Origin: Umbelopsis ramanniana AG
Lineage: Eukaryota; Mucoromycota; Umbelopsidomycetes; Umbelopsidales; Umbelopsidaceae
Reading direction: 5' to 3'
Length of the DNA: 64,000 bases
NCBI RefSeq assembly: GCF_025399195.1
Contig: NW_026252090.1
Span: 558,001-622,000 of the forward strand
Part shown: positions 58,948 to 64,000 of the stretch, piece after piece
How positions within the stretch are numbered: the first letter of the stretch is position 1
Layout of the letters: every line of letters begins with the position of its first letter
Position numbers and translations under genes: made by a program
The notes under the pieces: model-generated
The model's database searches: none
What the model saw: the letters and a program-made list of their open reading frames with translations, nothing else
What the model was told of the DNA's origin: nothing

Positions 58948-59600
58948 AGCCTTGAATTGTTGCTGTACCACTCAGGTGATGTAAAAAGAGAAAGCAAACT
59001 GAGATAGAAGGTGAAGTTGAGAAGAGAAAGAACGATTGAAGCCAGGGCCTTTTCATGTGTGTATCATTTTAAGCGGTCGATGCGGAGTCATGATTCTGCA
59101 ATTAAAGAAAAAAAAAAAATATCGAAAATAAAATCTGGCAGTCATAGGCGCACTAATTTGATTTTCAGCTTTGTGAGCTCCCAACATACACAATATCTAT
59201 TAATGACGCGATATCGCTTTGAAAATCGCCATTGTTCGTGTTACTAAAATTTGGAAGGGAAACGTTATTTTCAAAGAGATTTTGATGATATAGACATTCC
59301 TTTTGTTACGTACAAATGAGTTTATAATTTTTTTCGATGAATTGGCAAAGCGGGCCGATTCAATCGGGAAGTGCCATCATACAAAGGTATTTGAAACATT
59401 ATAAATTGTTTCATGTGTAAACAACGTCGACAACGCTCGATTGTTGGGATTTACATGAAATTGGGAGAGACGTATGTATGTTATTGTTATTGTTATCTAC
59501 CAGAACCATCGGTATGCAATCGTCCGTATTCGCCTGCCAATAAATAATTTATCCGTGGCTCTCACCCAATACGATCAGCCCTTTTTTAACCGATCATCGT
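58948..59600. other. Intergenic, 653 bp
   Basis: Promoter of the SIS-CBS gene and 3' flank of the AFG2 gene (both minus strand). Contains a TGTTATTGTTATTGTTAT micro-repeat near 59478-59495. No coding sequence supported. Confidence 0.5.
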
Positions 59601-62854
<3,254 letters not shown>

Positions 62855-63599
62855 TTATGTTCAGGATTGGGCAATATATCGTACTAACGCTGATTTTTGA
62901 CGGCTACTTTTTTTTTCAAGGCTTACAGTAACGTGGAGATTGAATCTTTCTTATGACAGTCTTCAGCAAATGTAAGAACACACCTTACTCTTTCAAGACT
63001 ACCTGTAAAGTCTGTTCCCTTATAAACGGAGATACCACAATTGTATTGAAATAGCATACTCAATTAGTGATGCATCGCTATATGAATGCCGATACTGTCT
63101 TGTCGGGGACGCTTCGTACAAAGAAGGTTTCCCCACATACTGTAAAACATGACCATAGGTATGCACCGACAATTCCATTTAAACGTCACTCGAATCCGTC
63201 ACGTTAAGCGTTTCACAGCTGTACTTCGTCAATTGTTTAATATGAGGTTAAAGTAGATATTTGGTATAAATTAAATAAATAAAAAAGTTTCTATGAGAGG
63301 GACAAGGAGTCGTTGGGCATCCTTGCAACTGATTCAATCGCAGCACAGTCACACGTGTGGGCTTTGGCTGCAGAGACAAAATCCTGAAACCTTTATTCAG
63401 CCTGACGAAGTTACAATTCATTATCCTCTTTTTACGTCCAGTTCATACCAATCGGCACAAACGTATTCGAGTCAGTGCCAATCTTGAATAAAAAAGGTGG
63501 ACGGAATAACTGAGACAATCCTCGTCATATTCAAGCCATAGACTGCTCAGCCTCGATTAGTTACCAGCCCTCGAATCTGTAGCTAAACGAAGGCTACAG
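62855..63599. promoter_or_regulatory. Divergent intergenic, 745 bp
   Basis: Between the start codons of AFG2 (-) and the last gene (+). An AT-rich stretch with GGTATAAATTAAATAAATAAA (about 63261-63280) could serve as TATA region. A 64-codon open frame at 63293-63487 ends 113 bp before the ATG at 63600; it may be an upstream ORF or chance. Confidence 0.4.
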
Positions 63600-64000
63600 A
63601 TGAGTTCAATACCCCAATACACACAAGCAACTTATAACCACCTGACTATTGACACTTCTAAAACCGCAACGCAAGCGCGATTACCACCATCGCCGCAATT
63701 CTCAGTTCAGCAGCGTCAGAGTCAAGACACAAACTATGTAGGAATAACTATAAGCGAGGATCCCCCGCCAGACTTTGCCCCTTCAAGACATCCATATCAT
63801 GGTTTTGATGATGGAGATAGAGTCAATCATCCAGAAAATAACGTCAGCCGGATAGCCCCGTCATATAAAGGACTTGCTCCAGCCAAAAGACGGCCAGCTA
63901 AACGAATATCGGATAGCTCCATCTACCAATCCAATATCACCATGCCGCCACTGGGTCCACCTTCCATCGCAACAATTCATGAAAAAGGATCTTTAGCACG
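63600..64000 (+). CDS. Partial unknown protein, N-terminal part only (runs off the window)
   Basis: ATG at 63600 opens a frame with no stop to the window end, 133 codons. The visible part is Pro/Ser/Gln-rich and polar (IPQYTQATYNHLTID, LPPSPQFSVQQRQSQD, ISEDPPPDFAPSRHPYHG, and APAKRRPAKRISDSSIYQSN) and looks disordered with a basic KRRPAKR patch. No domain or signal peptide is seen. A long N-terminal cytoplasmic or nuclear tail of a membrane enzyme or regulator is possible. Nothing more can be said without the rest. Confidence 0.65.
   Translation, partial: MSSIPQYTQATYNHLTIDTSKTATQARLPPSPQFSVQQRQSQDTNYVGITISEDPPPDFAPSRHPYHGFDDGDRVNHPENNVSRIAPSYKGLAPAKRRPAKRISDSSIYQSNITMPPLGPPSIATIHEKGSLA

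Overview
This window is eukaryotic nuclear DNA, and the gene content points to a filamentous, early-diverging fungus, most probably Mucoromycota (Mucorales-like). Genes are split by many short introns (about 45-240 nt) with GT..AG ends and TTAAC/CTAAC-like branch points. Intergenic gaps are short and AT-rich. The genes include a GPI-anchored chitin deacetylase, a Prm1 cell-fusion protein, Ypd1, endosulfine, an Nha1 antiporter and UPF0662/DUF2408, which are typical of fungi. No close species can be named from the sequence alone. I see no tRNA, rRNA, transposon ORF, CRISPR array or plasmid feature. Exon coordinates were derived by hand by matching reading phase across splice sites. Nearly every multi-exon model closes to a whole number of codons.

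Layout. 0.5-7.7 kb: allantoicase (+), catechol O-methyltransferase-like enzyme (-), GPI-anchored pepsin-like aspartic protease (-), and a tail-anchored FHA protein of the SLMAP/Far9-Far10 type (+). 8.9-9.3 kb: a small Gly/Tyr-rich protein. 11-20 kb: ribosomal stalk protein P1 (+), a 14-exon coiled-coil protein with UVR-like motifs (-), a TCP11/SOK1 family protein (-) and, divergently and only 123 bp away, the plasma-membrane fusion protein Prm1 (+). 20.9-31.8 kb: SMYD-type SET/MYND methyltransferase (-), an unknown type I membrane protein (+), endosulfine/Igo1 (-), Ypd1 (-), a small Lys-rich protein (+) and cofilin (-).

32-45 kb: the G-patch/R3H protein Sqs1 (-), UPF0662 (-), chitin deacetylase (-), LSm5 (-) and dihydroxy-acid dehydratase (-). 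46-64 kb: a five-finger CCCH protein of the ZC3H3 type (-), Mdm35 (+), an MFSD1-like MFS transporter (+), an unknown ORF followed closely by an F-box ORF (+; possibly one spliced gene), Nha1 Na+/H+ antiporter (+), a divergent beta-tubulin (-), a KdsD/KpsF-like SIS-CBS sugar-phosphate isomerase (-), the AAA ATPase Afg2/Drg1/SPATA5 (-) and the start of an unknown gene that runs off the right edge (+).

Most genes are ordinary housekeeping genes and do not form a biosynthetic cluster. Several neighbours share a signalling theme: SOK1 family (PKA), endosulfine (Rim15/Greatwall target), Ypd1 (osmotic phosphorelay), Nha1 (ion output), SLMAP/Far (STRIPAK) and Prm1 (cell fusion). I found no clear previously undescribed multi-gene system. 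The observations most worth following are the beta-tubulin with Tyr167 and Ala198, the bacterial-type arabinose-5-phosphate isomerase homologue, the dihydroxy-acid dehydratase without an obvious mitochondrial presequence, the two competing 5' structures of the SOK1-like gene, and the possible F-box fusion.
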